Below are positions 62,525 to 64,000 of a DNA stretch of 64,000 nucleotides, piece after piece (position 1 is the stretch's first letter; every line of letters begins with the position of its first letter). The notes beneath the pieces are model-generated. The model was not told where the DNA came from, ran no database searches, and saw only the letters and a list, made by a program, of their open reading frames with translations. Source of the stretch: Salifodinibacter halophilus (GTDB taxonomy: Bacteria; Pseudomonadota; Gammaproteobacteria; Nevskiales; Salinisphaeraceae); contig JABEEB010000001.1 of assembly GCA_012999515.1 (NCBI GenBank), forward strand, positions 2,108,001 through 2,172,000. The letters are read 5' to 3'. The translations under genes and the position numbers were made by a program.

Positions 62525-62965
62525 CTACGGCGCGATTTGACGTTCACGGATTTCGTCGAGACTTTTGCAGTCGACGCATAGCGACGCCGTCGGCCGCGCT
62601 TCCAGTCGTCGGATCCCGATCTCCGAACCACAGGTGTCGCAAAAGCCATACTCGTCGCGTTCGACCCGCCCAATACTTTCGTTAATTTTATTTAGGAGCT
62701 TGCGCTCACGGTCGCGAGTGCGCAGTTCGAGGCTGAACTCCGACTCCTGACTCGCGCGATCGGTCGGGTCTGGGAAATTAGCCGCCTCGTCCTGCATGTG
62801 GTGCATGGTCCGGTCGACTTCAGTCATCAGCGCCTGTTTCCAGCCTTCAAGAATCTGGCGGAAATGCTCGCGTTGATCGGCGTTCATGTACGCCTCGTCG
62901 GCGCCCGGTTCGTACGGCGTGAAAGCCGTCGGTGCGTCGAGGGCGGATTGCTCGTCTGCAGACAC
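62525..62965 (-). CDS. dksA: RNA polymerase-binding transcription factor DksA
   Basis: Binds the secondary channel of RNA polymerase and works with ppGpp in the stringent response. The 146-residue protein has the coiled coil with EVDRTMHHMQDEAANFPDPTDRASQ (in pieces), including the acidic tip residues, and the zinc finger CDTC and CVDC flanking GSEIGIRRLEARPTASL. The frame is open to 63019; the GTG at 62965 gives a typical length. The adjacent HAD hydrolase gene is divergent. Confidence 0.96.
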   Translation of the reverse strand: MSADEQSALDAPTAFTPYEPGADEAYMNADQREHFRQILEGWKQALMTEVDRTMHHMQDEAANFPDPTDRASQESEFSLELRTRDRERKLLNKINESIGRVERDEYGFCDTCGSEIGIRRLEARPTASLCVDCKSLDEIRERQIAP

Positions 62966-63105
62966 TGTTATAGCGAACCCTGAAAAAGTAACCGGTATTG
63001 ATAGCAAACCGTGCCGCACGGTGCAAGTTCGGTGGCCAAAGTTGCAGCTGGGCGACAGGCGGTCTAGGCTTCAACGTTCAAATTTGACCATCGGTTGCCG
63101 AGTCC

Positions 63106-63909
63106 TTGGCGCTGGCCGCTTTATTATTCGACGTCGACGGCACACTGGCCGACACCGAGGCCGATGGCCATAGGCCAGCGTATAATCGTGCCTTTGCCGC
63201 GCACGGTCTCGACTGGTATTGGTCGTCTACGCTCTACCAGGAACTGCTGGCCGTCTCCGGCGGCATCCCGCGCTTGTCTTGGTTTCTCGACACGTATAGG
63301 CCATCACTGGGCGTTCATGCCGCGGCTTATCGACACGACCCCGGTGCTTGGATCCGCGCGCTGCATCGGCAGAAGGCACGTTATTTCCGGCGCCAGGTCG
63401 TCGCTGGCCGAGTTGCGCTGCGGCCCGGCGTCAAGCGTTTGATCGAGGGCGCGATAGCCGCCGGTATACACGTAGGTTTGGTGTCCAACGCTTCGCGCGC
63501 GACCGTCGATGCGCTCGAAAAATACTGTGTCCAAGCAGCGCTGGGCGATGTAATCTCGCTCACGATTTCGGGCGACGACGTGTTGCGACCCAAACCGGAC
63601 CCGATGCCTTACACATTGGCTTGTGAGCGGCTCGGCGTCGACCCCGCGTGTGCGCTTGCGCTGGAAGATTCGCCGGTAGGTCTGACCAGCGCACTGGCTG
63701 CGGGTCTCCCCACGCTGGTTACAACCAGCGATGAGACCCGCGACCGATCTTTCCCGGGTGCCGTGGCGGTTGTCGACAGCCTCGACCATCCAGGTCGACC
63801 CGCGGGCGCTGATGCGAATGCGGGGGACACCTTCGAACGCGTCGATATCGACGTTTTACGGTCCTTGCACGTATCCGGTGCAGACACGCATGGTTCGACG
63901 GATGGCTGA
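63106..63909 (+). CDS. HAD-superfamily hydrolase, CbbY/phosphoglycolate phosphatase-like
   Basis: Probable phosphatase or phosphomutase. The 267-residue protein has all HAD motifs: DVDGT with the nucleophile Asp (residues 9-13), SNAS in GLVSNASRATV, KPDP with the conserved Lys, and ALEDSPVGL in motif IV. The helical cap (about 20-95) resembles the CbbY group found in Calvin-cycle operons, but no Calvin genes lie here. The C-terminal 25 residues are a polar extension. Start TTG at 63106 is the only candidate. The substrate is not known. Confidence 0.85.
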   Translation: MALAALLFDVDGTLADTEADGHRPAYNRAFAAHGLDWYWSSTLYQELLAVSGGIPRLSWFLDTYRPSLGVHAAAYRHDPGAWIRALHRQKARYFRRQVVAGRVALRPGVKRLIEGAIAAGIHVGLVSNASRATVDALEKYCVQAALGDVISLTISGDDVLRPKPDPMPYTLACERLGVDPACALALEDSPVGLTSALAAGLPTLVTTSDETRDRSFPGAVAVVDSLDHPGRPAGADANAGDTFERVDIDVLRSLHVSGADTHGSTDG

Positions 63910-64000
63910 CGGCATCCGATCGTCGGGTGACGCCATGATCAGGGCAATGTCACCGGTGTCGGCGGTTGCCAGTTGTCGGCTCGGTATTCGGCGATAACGG

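Overview
The window reads as the chromosome of a halophilic or halotolerant gammaproteobacterium. The evidence is the gene order, which follows gammaproteobacterial blocks (dapA/gcvR/bcp; smpB-rnfH-bamE-recN-nadK-grpE-dnaK-dnaJ-dapB-carAB; greA-yhbY-rlmE-ftsH-folP-glmM-tpiA-secG-tRNA-Leu-tRNA-fMet-rimP-nusA-infB-rbfA-truB-rpsO-pnp), a complete ectoine operon (ectABC), Trk potassium uptake genes, and long acidic tails on TatA, TatB, SecG and IF-2. PhaR and a 3-hydroxybutyrate dehydrogenase point to polyhydroxybutyrate metabolism. A Salinisphaera-like lineage is a guess only. No phage, transposon or CRISPR array was seen.

Layout. 0-5.6 kb: trkA-trkH (minus), then hisI-hisE-tatA-tatB-tatC (plus). 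5.7-9.9 kb: gcvR-bcp-phoH-like (minus), divergent dapA followed by a very short lipoprotein at the bamC position, and tRNA-Ser. 10-13.8 kb: an oxyanion (molybdate/tungstate type) uptake locus with ModE, a periplasmic binding protein and one polypeptide that joins permease and ATPase. 14.3-20.6 kb: a set of single genes: sugar-nucleotide epimerase, zinc alcohol dehydrogenase, a 749-residue receptor-channel, SURF1 and hydroxybutyrate dehydrogenase. 21-36.4 kb: trans-translation (tmRNA, SmpB), an NSS-family transporter, rnfH, bamE-recN-nadK, the heat-shock chaperone genes, dapB and carAB. 36.4-45 kb: ectABC, an acyltransferase fused to a degenerate barrel domain, queH, a CDF transporter, plant-type gshA and ubiA. 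45.2-62 kb: the greA to pnp transcription/translation block. 62-64 kb: phaR, dksA and a HAD hydrolase.

The item that most deserves attention is the gene at 16617-18866 (minus). It joins a LivJ-type periplasmic amino-acid-binding domain to a complete pentameric ligand-gated ion channel (extracellular beta-sandwich with an FPFD loop, then M1-M4). This would be a channel carrying an extra bacterial solute-receptor domain, an arrangement that parallels the amino-terminal domain of ionotropic glutamate receptors. Its M2 start has the Ala-Arg pair typical of anion channels and lacks the Glu of cation channels. The second is the 551-residue protein at 38885-40540: a PlsC-type acyltransferase followed by what looks like an alanine-racemase/D-threonine-aldolase barrel without its PLP lysine.

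Regulatory structures are also visible. They include intrinsic terminators after tmRNA, after tRNA-fMet, inside dnaK-dnaJ, just ahead of greA and between rpsO and pnp; two heat-shock-like promoters; a structured rpsO leader; and two genes (ectA, smpB) whose consensus -10 box sits six bases before the ATG, which suggests leaderless mRNAs. All calls come from reading the sequence; no database search was run.
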